From Archaeoglobaceae archaeon (GTDB lineage: Archaea; Halobacteriota; Archaeoglobi; Archaeoglobales; Archaeoglobaceae), in assembly GCA_027066965.1 (NCBI GenBank), contig JAMOMT010000115.1, positions 1 to 10,134 on the forward strand: a stretch of 10,134 bases of DNA. Reading direction: 5' to 3'. Below the pieces are notes generated by a model. It did not search any database and was not told the origin of the DNA. It saw only the letters and a list, made by a program, of their open reading frames with translations. Each line of letters starts with the position of its first letter. The stretch's first letter is position 1. Below are positions 1 through 7,032 of the stretch, one piece after another. A program made the position numbers and the translations under genes.

Positions 1-230
1 ATGCTTCTAACAAGAGATGCTATCCTCTCACAAGCTGTCGTTTTTCCGCTACCGTAATCACCGTAAACCAGAACGTTTTTCCGGATGACAGCTGAGAGGA
101 GGCTAAACAGGACGAGAGGATTGTAATAGTTACTGCCCGAAAAGAAAGATTTTTCCCCGAGATAGAGCTCTGAGGCTACATCGTATAGTTTCAGCAGTTT
201 TTCCCTCAGTTTCTCACTCCTTTCACCCAT
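1..230 (-). CDS. P-loop (AAA-type) ATPase, N-terminal part, truncated by the window edge
   Basis: Reading leftward from ATG at 230-228, 76 codons stay open to the window edge. The N-terminal half is a charged, probably helical segment. A hydrophobic strand (VLVY, about residues 53-56) then leads into a Walker A motif, GDYGSGKT, at residues 57-64. This marks an ATP-binding protein of the AAA/MoxR-like kind. The Walker B and sensor regions lie outside the window, so no finer family can be named. The start is supported by a ribosome-binding site GGAGTGA (237-243) six bases upstream, and no longer in-frame ATG precedes it. The gene follows the radical SAM gene on the same strand after 66 bp, so the two may be cotranscribed. 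The partner or substrate is unknown. Confidence 0.75.
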   Translation of the reverse strand, partial: MGERSEKLREKLLKLYDVASELYLGEKSFFSGSNYYNPLVLFSLLSAVIRKNVLVYGDYGSGKTTACERIASLVRS

Positions 231-236
231 AATCCT

Positions 237-243
237 TCACTCC
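237..243 (-). promoter_or_regulatory. Ribosome-binding site of the ATPase gene
   Basis: On the minus strand the sequence reads GGAGTGA, close to the archaeal anti-SD complement GGAGGTGA, six bases before the ATG at 230. It decides the start of the partial ATPase. Confidence 0.55.
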
Positions 244-296
244 CTTTTCAACACAGATAACCTTGCGTCATAGCTGTTCAAGTTATGTACTCCCAG

Positions 297-1211
297 TCAG
301 ATAGGCCTATAAAAGTAAAACCTAACGCCTCTGAACTTCTTGACTTCAACGCCTCCGATCTCTTCAAGCTCCCTTAAGCTTTTTCCAAAGTGTCTTGCCA
401 TTTCAGCTGCCTGATCTTCTCTCATTGGATGCCTGCTCATGATCCTAACCGCTTCTTCGAGAGATGAAAAGGCGGAGTAGTCGAAATCCCCGCTTTCAGG
501 AAAGTATAGAGAGTCAGCTTTGATGCCAGCGTTCTCGAAGCATTCCAGTGCAAGCATTATTGAAGAAGATTCAGCCGGCTCAACATCGGAAGCAGGGGGT
601 CTCACGGGTGTAAGAACGTGAATTTTGTCCGGCTTCAGCTCGGAAGCTACCTCAGCAATCCTCTCAAGCTCCTCTCTACTGTCGTTGTAACCCTTGACGA
701 GCATGACCTCGAGCATGAGCGATCCCTCGTAATCGTCTCCAAACTCGAGCAAGCCGGAAACAACTTTCTCTGCCGTCAAACTCCTGTGAGGTCTGTTTAT
801 CCTCCTGAAAATGCCCTCACTAACTGCATCAAGGGATGGAAGGCACGCATCTGAGAGGCAAACTTCTTCTCTAACGTCCTTCCTCCAGAGGAGAGAGGAA
901 TTCGTTATAACGGCCACTCTACTCCCGAGATCCCTGATTTTCCCCACAAGCCAGCCCAGATCGAGACTCAGAGTTGGTTCACCCTCCCCCGCAAAAGTAA
1001 CGTAATCGGGCTTTGTCTGGGAGAGGGCAATTTCAACTTCCTTCAGTACCTCCTCTCGGGGGAAGAAGGACTTCCTTTCAACGGTCTTGCGAGTTGTTCT
1101 TCCAAGCTGGCAGTAAACGCAAGAGTAACTGCATGTTTTGAACGGTGTCAGATTTACGCCAAGAGATGAACCGAGTCTCCTTGACGGCACGGGGCCATAA
1201 ACGTAGAGCAT
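297..1211 (-). CDS. Radical SAM Fe-S oxidoreductase, COG0731-type
   Basis: This is a 304-residue radical SAM enzyme. The cluster motif is CSYSCVYC, with C27, C31 and C34 expected to hold the [4Fe-4S] cluster that cleaves S-adenosylmethionine. A GEGEPT motif at 75-80 resembles the glycine-rich SAM-binding element, and a TNSSL strand at 103-107 and PSLDA at 125-129 fit the family's barrel. The last 60 or so residues look like a small helical or winged domain. The family is related to the wyosine-tRNA radical SAM group, but the substrate of this branch is not established, so I give no specific reaction. The start is ATG at 1211. There is no ribosome-binding site before it, but an AT box centred about 26 bp upstream suggests a leaderless transcript. 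It is divergent from manA across 49 bp. Confidence 0.85.
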   Translation of the reverse strand: MLYVYGPVPSRRLGSSLGVNLTPFKTCSYSCVYCQLGRTTRKTVERKSFFPREEVLKEVEIALSQTKPDYVTFAGEGEPTLSLDLGWLVGKIRDLGSRVAVITNSSLLWRKDVREEVCLSDACLPSLDAVSEGIFRRINRPHRSLTAEKVVSGLLEFGDDYEGSLMLEVMLVKGYNDSREELERIAEVASELKPDKIHVLTPVRPPASDVEPAESSSIMLALECFENAGIKADSLYFPESGDFDYSAFSSLEEAVRIMSRHPMREDQAAEMARHFGKSLRELEEIGGVEVKKFRGVRFYFYRPI

Positions 1212-1232
1212 AGGAGTGTTAATCAGGCACGG

Positions 1233-1242
1233 TTAAATAATT
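1233..1242. promoter_or_regulatory. TATA-like box between divergent radical SAM and manA genes
   Basis: TTAAATAATT is the only AT-rich box in this 49 bp gap. Its centre is about 26 bp from the radical SAM ATG (1211) and about 24 bp from the manA ATG (1261). It reads AATTATTTAA on the other strand, so it could bind TBP in either direction and give leaderless transcripts both ways. This is inferred from spacing and sequence only. Confidence 0.5.
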
Positions 1243-1260
1243 TGACGGGGAGTCATTATC

Positions 1261-2142
1261 ATGGAGCACTTTATAGTTCAGGCAGAAGAAAACCTTGTAG
1301 AAAAGCCTTGGGCTGGAGACATTCTATCGAAGCTCAAGGGAGCGATAGGTAGCGTTGGGGAGTCTTGGGAAATTTCTCCACACCCGAAGAGGCCTTCGAT
1401 CGTTTACTACAGGGGAAGGAAAGTTAAGATGAGCGAAATATTCGACGAGGTTTCAGGTGGTTACAGGCCTCTCCTCGTCAAGTTCATAGATGCTGGAGAA
1501 AAGCTAAGCGTTCAGGTACACCCCTCTGACGAGGACGCTGAGAGGCTCGGAGAGAACGACAGAGGAAAGGAGGAGGCATGGATCACACTGAGTGAGGCGG
1601 AGCTAATGATAGGTCTTTCGAGAGACATCAGCAAGGAGGAATTTCTAAGGGCTGTAGAGGAGCTAAAGGTAGAGGAGCTTATGAACCTCGTGAAGTGTAA
1701 CAAGTACGAGGGTTACCTGATTCCACCAAAAACGGTGCACGCAATATGCAAGGGGCTAATATACGAGGTCTCGACGAGCTCGGACATAACCTATAGAGTT
1801 TACGACTATGGGAGGGGGAGAGAGTTGCACCTTGAAAAGGCTCTGGAAGTAATAAGATTTGAGAAATGTAACGTTGAATCTTTGAAGTTCGACGTGCTCA
1901 AAGATAGGCTCGAAGGAGAGAACTTCTCCATTAGAATGCTGAGACTTTCGGGAAACACGACGAGAGAGGTGAAAAACAAGAGGTACTGCTACGTAAGCTG
2001 CGTAGAGGGGTTTGCCGAGCTCTCAGCCTACGGTGAGTGTGTAAGACTTGAGGAGTTCAGAACAGTCTTCGTGCCTCACGACACTAAGAGCTTCATGGTT
2101 TCCGGAAAGGGAATTCTAATACTGGCAGAACCGCTGAAGTAA
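1261..2142 (+). CDS. manA: Mannose-6-phosphate isomerase, class I (type I PMI)
   Basis: This cytoplasmic zinc enzyme interconverts mannose 6-phosphate and fructose 6-phosphate and so feeds GDP-mannose for glycans or mannosyl solutes. At 293 residues it matches the short bacterial/archaeal form. Residues in place for zinc are Q85 and H87 in QVHPSD, E105 in GKEEAW, and H160 in PPKTVHAI. The active-site segment ITYRVYDYGR (176-185) carries the conserved arginine R179. The N-terminal PWAG and ESWEIS segments also fit the family. ATG at 1261 places these motifs at normal distances. A GGGGAG stretch eight bases upstream is a weak ribosome-binding site, and the TATA-like box suggests a start at or next to the ATG. 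No T-tract follows the stop. Its neighbours have no obvious link to mannose metabolism. Confidence 0.9.
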   Translation: MEHFIVQAEENLVEKPWAGDILSKLKGAIGSVGESWEISPHPKRPSIVYYRGRKVKMSEIFDEVSGGYRPLLVKFIDAGEKLSVQVHPSDEDAERLGENDRGKEEAWITLSEAELMIGLSRDISKEEFLRAVEELKVEELMNLVKCNKYEGYLIPPKTVHAICKGLIYEVSTSSDITYRVYDYGRGRELHLEKALEVIRFEKCNVESLKFDVLKDRLEGENFSIRMLRLSGNTTREVKNKRYCYVSCVEGFAELSAYGECVRLEEFRTVFVPHDTKSFMVSGKGILILAEPLK

Positions 2143-2215
2143 TCGACGACGCTTCGAAAAAGGATAAAAAGATTGACGAATATTTGAAAATAAGCTCCAT
2201 ATAAGCTAGACTGAG

Positions 2216-2422
2216 TCAGTCAAGGTAACCGAGAGCTCTCAGCCTCTCCTTCACCTTCTCCTCCTCTTCCTCACTGAAGACTTGTTCCTCCTCTTCCTCC
2301 TCAAGGCTCGCAAGAACTTCCTGAAGGACGAACGTCACGTACTCGTCAACGGAGTCAAACTCGGTCTCCTTAACTCTCTCCTCAATTTTCTTGTAAAGCT
2401 CGTCCGGGATTTCCACTTTCAT
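2216..2422 (-). CDS. Small ribbon-helix-helix (CopG-like) protein with acidic linker and LGY tail
   Basis: The 68-residue protein opens with MKVEIPDELYKKIEERVK, followed by a DSVDEYVTFVLQEVL helix. The strand-helix-helix pattern is that of CopG/Arc-type DNA-binding dimers. The second half is a run of glutamates (about residues 41-55) and then a helix ending in ERLRALGYLD. From memory, similar short archaeal proteins with this LGY end exist, but I know of no proven function. It could be an autoregulator or an antitoxin, yet no toxin-like gene adjoins it: the NDH-2-like gene lies upstream on the same strand and manA converges from the other side. The ATG at 2422 has a TATA box 28 bp upstream and probably gives a leaderless message. 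A GGAG sits too close to the ATG to work well. Confidence 0.75.
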   Translation of the reverse strand: MKVEIPDELYKKIEERVKETEFDSVDEYVTFVLQEVLASLEEEEEEQVFSEEEEEKVKERLRALGYLD

Positions 2423-2445
2423 GCTCCAAAAGCTGTTCCAAACTC

Positions 2446-2456
2446 TTTATATTTTT
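2446..2456 (-). promoter_or_regulatory. TATA box of the ribbon-helix-helix gene
   Basis: On the minus strand the sequence reads AAAAATATAAA, centred about 28 bp before the ATG at 2422. The A-rich stretch 5' of it could be a BRE. The position predicts a leaderless transcript separate from the NDH-2-like gene. Confidence 0.6.
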
Positions 2457-2508
2457 CGGTTAAGTGTTTCAGGTGCTGTCGTTAATAACATGCAAATTCC
2501 ATCCATAT

Positions 2509-3561
2509 TCAAACTATAAAATTCTTGAGGAACCTTTTCACTATCATCCTCTTCAGCTTGTATATCAGGTTTGAGGGTGAAGCTATCACCGTGTTCCCCC
2601 TGACAATTAAACCCTTCTCGCCAAAAGTCAGTATGGCAAACGGCCTCTTGTTTGTCGAAAATGGCACGTAAGTGTTCAATCCGATCTTTTCAGATTTCAG
2701 CATCCTGGATATCGTCTTCGCGACAAACTTCGCCTGTCTCTCCGCCTCAAGGGCTGTCTTAGTTGCCACTTCACCTTTTACTACGACTTCCGCACAGTCT
2801 CCGATGGCAAAAACGTTTTCGTATGCTCTCAGGCTTTCGTCCACCTTTATGCCAAGTTTTCCGTAATCGAGTCCTGAAATCTCCCTGCCTCTTATCCCAG
2901 CACACCACACAACTTCGTCAAACCCAAGCTCTCCACAGCTCGACTTCACAACGCTCTCCTCGTATGAAACATCCTCAACCCTGCAAGAAGTCAGGACTTT
3001 CACACCTTTCCTTTCCAGAAGTTTGCGGACATAAACTGAGGCTTTCTCGCCCATAGCCGGGAGAATTCTACTTTGAGCCTCTACGAGAGTTACCCTGCAG
3101 AGGTCAGACAGCTCGTACGCTGTTTCGACGCCCGTCATCCCCGAACCGACGACTACGACTTTTCCACCAGCACTCACCCTTTCTCTCGCTACCCTCGCGT
3201 CTTCGAGTGTGTTAACCGAAAGACAGTTTCTGCAATCAACTCCGTAGTAACAGCTCTCCCCTCCAACGGCAATTACAGCAAAATCGTAGCTAATACCTCT
3301 CAGAGTCCTATAGTTAGAGAAGAGTGTGTTGCACTTTAACTTTATAAATTTAACTTCTCCCCGTCTGTAAACTACTCCCCTCTCTCTGAAGAACGGCTTC
3401 AGGTTAATCGAGAGTTCTTCCTCTTCCACGTTTCCAGCCACGTAAGCTGGAAGTAAAGCCTGGCAGACGAGCAGGGGAGAGGGAGAGACGACGGTAACAT
3501 CTCCTCCGAAGTGTCTGACGAACTCAGCTCCAGCCGCACCACAACCAGCAACTACCAGCAC
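2509..3561 (-). CDS. FAD-dependent pyridine nucleotide oxidoreductase, NDH-2-like NADH dehydrogenase
   Basis: The 350-residue flavoprotein has the two-dinucleotide-fold plan of type II NADH dehydrogenases and relatives. An FAD-binding GCGAAG lies at 6-11, an NAD(H)-binding GSGMTG at 139-144, and the second FAD motif VFAIGD at 250-255. The C-terminal end (about 331-350) is a basic, hydrophobic helix, LIYKLKRMIVKRFLKNFIV, like the monotopic membrane anchor of NDH-2. I infer electron transfer from NADH to membrane quinone, without proton pumping. It is shorter than the usual 400 or so residues. Three cysteines, C104, C110 and C113, cluster before the segment joining the domains. It lacks the late cysteine expected of sulfide:quinone reductases. 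The start is GTG at 3561 with no ribosome-binding site, but an AT box about 28 bp upstream fits a leaderless transcript. No ATG lies in frame upstream nearby. Confidence 0.8.
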   Translation of the reverse strand: MLVVAGCGAAGAEFVRHFGGDVTVVSPSPLLVCQALLPAYVAGNVEEEELSINLKPFFRERGVVYRRGEVKFIKLKCNTLFSNYRTLRGISYDFAVIAVGGESCYYGVDCRNCLSVNTLEDARVARERVSAGGKVVVVGSGMTGVETAYELSDLCRVTLVEAQSRILPAMGEKASVYVRKLLERKGVKVLTSCRVEDVSYEESVVKSSCGELGFDEVVWCAGIRGREISGLDYGKLGIKVDESLRAYENVFAIGDCAEVVVKGEVATKTALEAERQAKFVAKTISRMLKSEKIGLNTYVPFSTNKRPFAILTFGEKGLIVRGNTVIASPSNLIYKLKRMIVKRFLKNFIV

Positions 3562-3584
3562 AGCCTTCGCAGAAGTAAGAATAG

Positions 3585-3596
3585 ATTTAAAATTTT
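3585..3596 (-). promoter_or_regulatory. TATA-like box of the NDH-2-like gene
   Basis: On the minus strand the sequence is AAAATTTTAAAT, roughly 28 bp before the GTG at 3561. It supports that GTG as both transcription and translation start. Confidence 0.5.
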
Positions 3597-3654
3597 CGTG
3601 GCCTCGAATTAATCGAAATGGTATGAAGTTTAAATTAAATTCGATCGATGAAAA

Positions 3655-4443
3655 TCAAGGTTTCAGACACTTGACCCACTTCCTCACACTTTCAATGCAC
3701 GAGTGTGCTGTTAAGTCGAGAGTTAGGGGAGTTATCGAAACCTTCCCACTCCTCAGAGCGTAGATGTCAGTTCCCTCCTCAGCACTTCTAACCTCCACAC
3801 CGTCTATCCAGTAGTAACTCCTCCCCCTCGGATCCTTTCTCTCCTCTATCCTCGTCCTGTACAATCTCCTTGCCAGCCTCGTGACCTCGAACTCCGGTTT
3901 TTCCACTCCAGCCGGGACGTTGATGTTGAGGACATCAACGCCCTCGGGTAAACCTCTTTCAAGAACGTTCGACGCTATCTTCCTCAGCACCAACTTCGCG
4001 AGCTCGAAGTTAGCGGGCCTGAAAACAAACTCGAACTTCTCAAAATCTCTCATCTGCTGGGAGATAGCTATCGCTCTGCAACCGTGGGTTGCTGCTTCAA
4101 GAGCCGCACAGACAGTGCCAGAAGTGGTAACTGACTCAGTAGAGATGTTCTCCCCCATGTTTATGCCGGAAACGACAAGGTCAGGCAGATCTCCGATTAT
4201 CTCATAAATCCCAATTATCACGGAATCCGTTGGAGTGCCATCAACTGCGTAGCCCTCCATCCCGTTAAAAACGACGTGAGAGACGCGTATGGGCTCCATT
4301 ATAGATATACTCCTACCCACTCCACTCATCTGGACTGCAGGGGCGACGACGTAAACTTTTCCCAAGTCCTTCAAAGCCTCATAACTCGCCCTTATTCCCG
4401 CAGAGTATATGCCGTCGTCGTTCGTAACGAGTATCTTTTTCAG
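3655..4443 (-). CDS. surE: 5'/3'-nucleotidase SurE
   Basis: SurE is a cytoplasmic metal-dependent phosphatase that removes phosphate from nucleoside monophosphates. Read from CTG at 4443 the protein has 262 residues, the normal size, and begins (M)KKILVTNDDGIYS. Metal ligands D9 and D10, S40 (in QMSGVGRS) and N95 (in SGINMGEN) are all in place, as are DGTPTD at 68-73 and the SGTVCAALEA loop. A TTG at 4374 is the first standard start codon in frame, but it would delete the NDDG metal motif, so the gene must begin earlier. An in-frame TAA (4446-4444) lies directly before the CTG, and no ATG, GTG or TTG falls between it and the motif. GGGGTGA (4449-4455) sits five bases before the CTG, the spacing seen at the neighbouring starts. 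A rare CTG start, a damaged start region or a sequence error are the options. Confidence 0.88.
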   Translation of the reverse strand: MKKILVTNDDGIYSAGIRASYEALKDLGKVYVVAPAVQMSGVGRSISIMEPIRVSHVVFNGMEGYAVDGTPTDSVIIGIYEIIGDLPDLVVSGINMGENISTESVTTSGTVCAALEAATHGCRAIAISQQMRDFEKFEFVFRPANFELAKLVLRKIASNVLERGLPEGVDVLNINVPAGVEKPEFEVTRLARRLYRTRIEERKDPRGRSYYWIDGVEVRSAEEGTDIYALRSGKVSITPLTLDLTAHSCIESVRKWVKCLKP

Positions 4444-4448
4444 TTATC

Positions 4449-4455
4449 TCACCCC
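4449..4455 (-). promoter_or_regulatory. Ribosome-binding site supporting a CTG start of surE
   Basis: The minus strand reads GGGGTGA, then GATAA, then CTG. The GGTGA core matches the 16S 3' end, and the five-base gap matches the four-base gaps at the malate dehydrogenase and rhodanese-fusion genes. A TATA-like GTATAATAA lies further upstream at 4494-4502, giving a leader of about 28 bases. Confidence 0.6.
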
Positions 4456-4493
4456 TAAATCCGTTTACGGTGTCGTGTATTTACCTTTACTCC

Positions 4494-4502
4494 TTATTAT
4501 AC
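4494..4502 (-). promoter_or_regulatory. Candidate TATA box of surE
   Basis: GTATAATAA on the minus strand would place transcription start near 4472, about 28 bases before the CTG. A second AT box (GTAAATAC, about 4476-4483) is an alternative that would leave a leader of only about ten bases. Confidence 0.4.
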
Positions 4503-4540
4503 AGCTTTAACTCCGTAACTTTTTAACAAAACTTTAACTT

Positions 4541-5278
4541 TTAATAGGAATCCCACAGAAATATCTCGAAGTAGTTATCTGGCTTACCTAACCTTTTACT
4601 GGCTCTTACTCTCACTCTAAGTCTTGGTATTGGCTGTGAGTTTTGCCCCGAGCTTCTTAGAGATCTAAGAATAACTTTCTCCGCAACTCTCTCCGCAACA
4701 TCCACGAACTCAAGCTTCTCCTTAGTTATCTTTCCAAAAATCCTCGTGGCAAGGCAGGAGTCAGAGGGTCTGTCGTAGAAGTCGAGGTTGAAGTGCTTAG
4801 CGAGCTCCCTTACCGTCTCCTTGTCTACTCCCAGCTCGGCAAAAGGGCTCAAGATGTTAAACTCTCTTAGAGCTCTTAGTCCCGGCCTTCTCCTTTTCAA
4901 ATCGCTCGCGTTTGTTCCGTCGAATATTGTATGCAAGGGGTAAAGATTGCGAATCTCGGAGAAAATCATCCTCTTGCAGTAGTAGCACCTCATGCCATCG
5001 TTTCTGAGCATCTCCTCAGTTGCTCTCCTTCTCAAAATTAAGAGCCCAAATCCAAGTTCCCTTGAAGTTTTAACAGCCTCCGCTACTCGTCTCCCGGAAA
5101 TAAACTCCGTAACGACCATAACGGCCTTAAAGTCAACTCCAGTCAGCCTAAGCATGTAAGCAAGGAGGGAGCTGTCAACTCCTCCGGAGAAAGCAAGAAC
5201 GACTTTATCCATTTTTCTGAGGTATTCGATTAACATCTCAGCTACCTTCTCGACATTCCTGACATTCCCGCTCGACAC
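4541..5278 (-). CDS. larE: LarE-type ATP-dependent sulfur transferase (PP-loop), probably [4Fe-4S] type
   Basis: LarE enzymes adenylate a pyridinium carboxylate and add sulfur during synthesis of the nickel-pincer cofactor. This 245-residue protein has the PP-loop SGGVDSS at 31-37, MRCYYCKR around 96-103, DGTNASDLKRRRPG at 120-133, a SPFAELGVDKETVREL segment and SCLATRI at 174-180. In the best-studied bacterial LarE the single cysteine of the CLA-type motif gives up its sulfur. Here C98, C101 and C175 together match the three-cysteine arrangement of the forms reported to hold a [4Fe-4S] cluster and take sulfide from it. After about residue 205 the sequence departs from what I remember of the family, and the C-terminal helical part seems short. 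The start is GTG at 5278, with an AT box (5294-5307) upstream; ATG at 5239 is an alternative. No larB or larC is in the window, so a role in another thiolation is possible. Confidence 0.8.
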   Translation of the reverse strand: MSSGNVRNVEKVAEMLIEYLRKMDKVVLAFSGGVDSSLLAYMLRLTGVDFKAVMVVTEFISGRRVAEAVKTSRELGFGLLILRRRATEEMLRNDGMRCYYCKRMIFSEIRNLYPLHTIFDGTNASDLKRRRPGLRALREFNILSPFAELGVDKETVRELAKHFNLDFYDRPSDSCLATRIFGKITKEKLEFVDVAERVAEKVILRSLRSSGQNSQPIPRLRVRVRASKRLGKPDNYFEIFLWDSY

Positions 5279-5293
5279 ACAGAGACTATTACC

Positions 5294-5307
5294 GTTAAAT
5301 ACTTAAG
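5294..5307. promoter_or_regulatory. AT box between divergent larE and tRNA-Val genes
   Basis: GTTAAATACTTAAG is nearly self-complementary. On the plus strand TTAAATAC is centred about 34 bp before the first tRNA base, which would leave a short 5' leader for RNase P to remove. On the minus strand CTTAAGTA is centred about 25 bp before the larE GTG. One box may serve both genes; no other AT box lies in the gap. Confidence 0.45.
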
Positions 5308-5332
5308 CATTGATGCAGCATTCGGAAGGGGA

Positions 5333-5651
<319 letters not shown>

Positions 5652-6944
5652 ATGGACACGGAAATCGTAGCTGTGAAGGGTAGAGAAATACTCGATTCTC
5701 GTGGCAACCCGACGGTTGAAGTTGAAGTTACTCTCGCGTGCGGTGCTGTTGGTAGGGCTGCCGTGCCTGCTGGAGCTTCGAAGGGAAAGCACGAAGCCCT
5801 TGAGCTCAGGGATGGAGGAAATAGGTACAAGGGTAAAGGTGTGCTGAAGGCTGTAGAGAACGTCAACGTGCTCATAGCTGCTGAAATCAAGGGAATGGAC
5901 GCTTTGAACCAGCCGGAGATAGACAGAGCTATGATAGAGCTTGACGGAACTGAGAACAAGAGTAGGCTCGGAGCAAATGCGATTCTTGGCGTTTCTATGG
6001 CTATTGCGAGAGCTGCTGCCAACGCTCTCGGCATCCCACTTTTCGTTTACCTTGGTGGAGCTTGTTCAAGACTGCTGCCAGTTCCGATGATGAACATCCT
6101 CAACGGCGGCGTTCACGCGAACTGGCAGGGTGCTGACTTCCAAGAGTACATGATAGCCCCATACGGAGCGGACTGCTTCGCTGAGGCACTCAGATGGGGG
6201 AGCGAGATATACCACACGCTCAAGGAAGTTCTCAAGAGTAAGGGTTACAGCGTCGGAGTTGGAGACGAAGGTGGCTTCGCTCCCCACGTCTCCTCAAACG
6301 AGGAACCAATAGAGCTGATCCTTGAGGCAATAGAGAAGGCTGGATACGAGCCGGGCAAACAGGTTGGAATTGCCCTCGACCCCGCTTCGAGCGAGTTCTT
6401 CGAAGACGGCTACTACGTGCTCAGGACTGAGGGTAAGAAGCTTACGTCCGAGGAGATGGTAAACAGGTACGCTGAGCTTGTTGACAAGTACCCGATAATC
6501 CTGATAGAGGATGGGCTAGCTGAGGATGACTGGGACAACTGGAAGATCCTAAACAGGGAGCTCGGAGACAAGATAGAGCTTGTTGGAGACGACATATTCG
6601 TCACCAACGTGAAGAGGATATCGAAGGGAATAGAGGACAACATAGCAAACGCCGTTTTGATAAAGCTCAACCAGATAGGGACAGTAAGCGAGACTGTGGA
6701 TGCTGTGAAGCTAGCTCAGAAGGCAGGCTGGGGGGCTATGATCTCCCACCGCAGTGGAGAGACTGTGGACTCCTTCATAGCAGACTTCGTAGTTGCGATG
6801 AATACGGGGCACATAAAGACTGGTGCTCCTTGCAGGGGGGAGAGAGTCGAGAAGTACAACCAGCTGCTCAGAATTGAGGAGAGGCTCGGAAAAGCTGCAA
6901 GGTTCGCTGGTAATGACGCTTTCGTTAGAAAACCAAGATTTTAA
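5652..6944 (+). CDS. eno: Enolase (phosphopyruvate hydratase)
   Basis: Enolase interconverts 2-phosphoglycerate and phosphoenolpyruvate in the cytoplasm; in this kind of organism it may work mostly towards sugar synthesis. The 430-residue protein is full length and every core motif is present: ILDSRGNPTVEVEV at the N-terminus, NGGVHA with H155, GDEGGFAP with catalytic E206, metal ligands D243, E286 and D313, catalytic K338 in LIKLNQIG, SHRSGET at 365-371 and K389 in HIKTGAP. The mobile loop 1 reads PAGASKGKHEA instead of the common PSGASTG; the metal-contacting serine (S43) is kept. I recall PAGASKG in Sulfolobus enolase, so this is a variant rather than damage. The start at ATG 5652 is firm because an in-frame TAG lies two codons upstream. 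T-tracts follow the stop. Confidence 0.97.
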   Translation: MDTEIVAVKGREILDSRGNPTVEVEVTLACGAVGRAAVPAGASKGKHEALELRDGGNRYKGKGVLKAVENVNVLIAAEIKGMDALNQPEIDRAMIELDGTENKSRLGANAILGVSMAIARAAANALGIPLFVYLGGACSRLLPVPMMNILNGGVHANWQGADFQEYMIAPYGADCFAEALRWGSEIYHTLKEVLKSKGYSVGVGDEGGFAPHVSSNEEPIELILEAIEKAGYEPGKQVGIALDPASSEFFEDGYYVLRTEGKKLTSEEMVNRYAELVDKYPIILIEDGLAEDDWDNWKILNRELGDKIELVGDDIFVTNVKRISKGIEDNIANAVLIKLNQIGTVSETVDAVKLAQKAGWGAMISHRSGETVDSFIADFVVAMNTGHIKTGAPCRGERVEKYNQLLRIEERLGKAARFAGNDAFVRKPRF

Positions 6945-6959
6945 TTTTCTCGTTTTTTA
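6945..6959 (+). terminator. T-tract terminator after enolase
   Basis: TTTTCTCGTTTTTTA follows the stop codon directly. Archaeal polymerase stops at such U-runs without a hairpin. Just downstream ACCAAGAAT occurs twice at 13 bp spacing (6993-7001 and 7006-7014). Confidence 0.6.
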
Positions 6960-7032
6960 TTCTATCTACTATTTATTGCTACTTATACAATAACCAAGAA
7001 TCAATACCAAGAATAACAGGAATAAGCTAAGC

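Noticed and set aside
2209..2221. 13 bp palindrome GACTGAGTCAGTC at the end of the ribbon-helix-helix gene
   Set aside because: Six-base arms of this kind are expected many times in 10 kb by chance, and its place over a stop codon is not that of an operator.
2216..2508. Toxin-antitoxin pair around the ribbon-helix-helix gene
   Set aside because: No second small gene fits on either side; the neighbours are metabolic enzymes.
2509..3561. Sulfide:quinone reductase as an identity for the NDH-2-like gene
   Set aside because: The expected late active-site cysteine is missing; the last cysteine is C256, next to the GD motif.
3655..4374. SurE starting at TTG 4374
   Set aside because: It would remove the NDDG metal-binding motif encoded in the same open frame just upstream.
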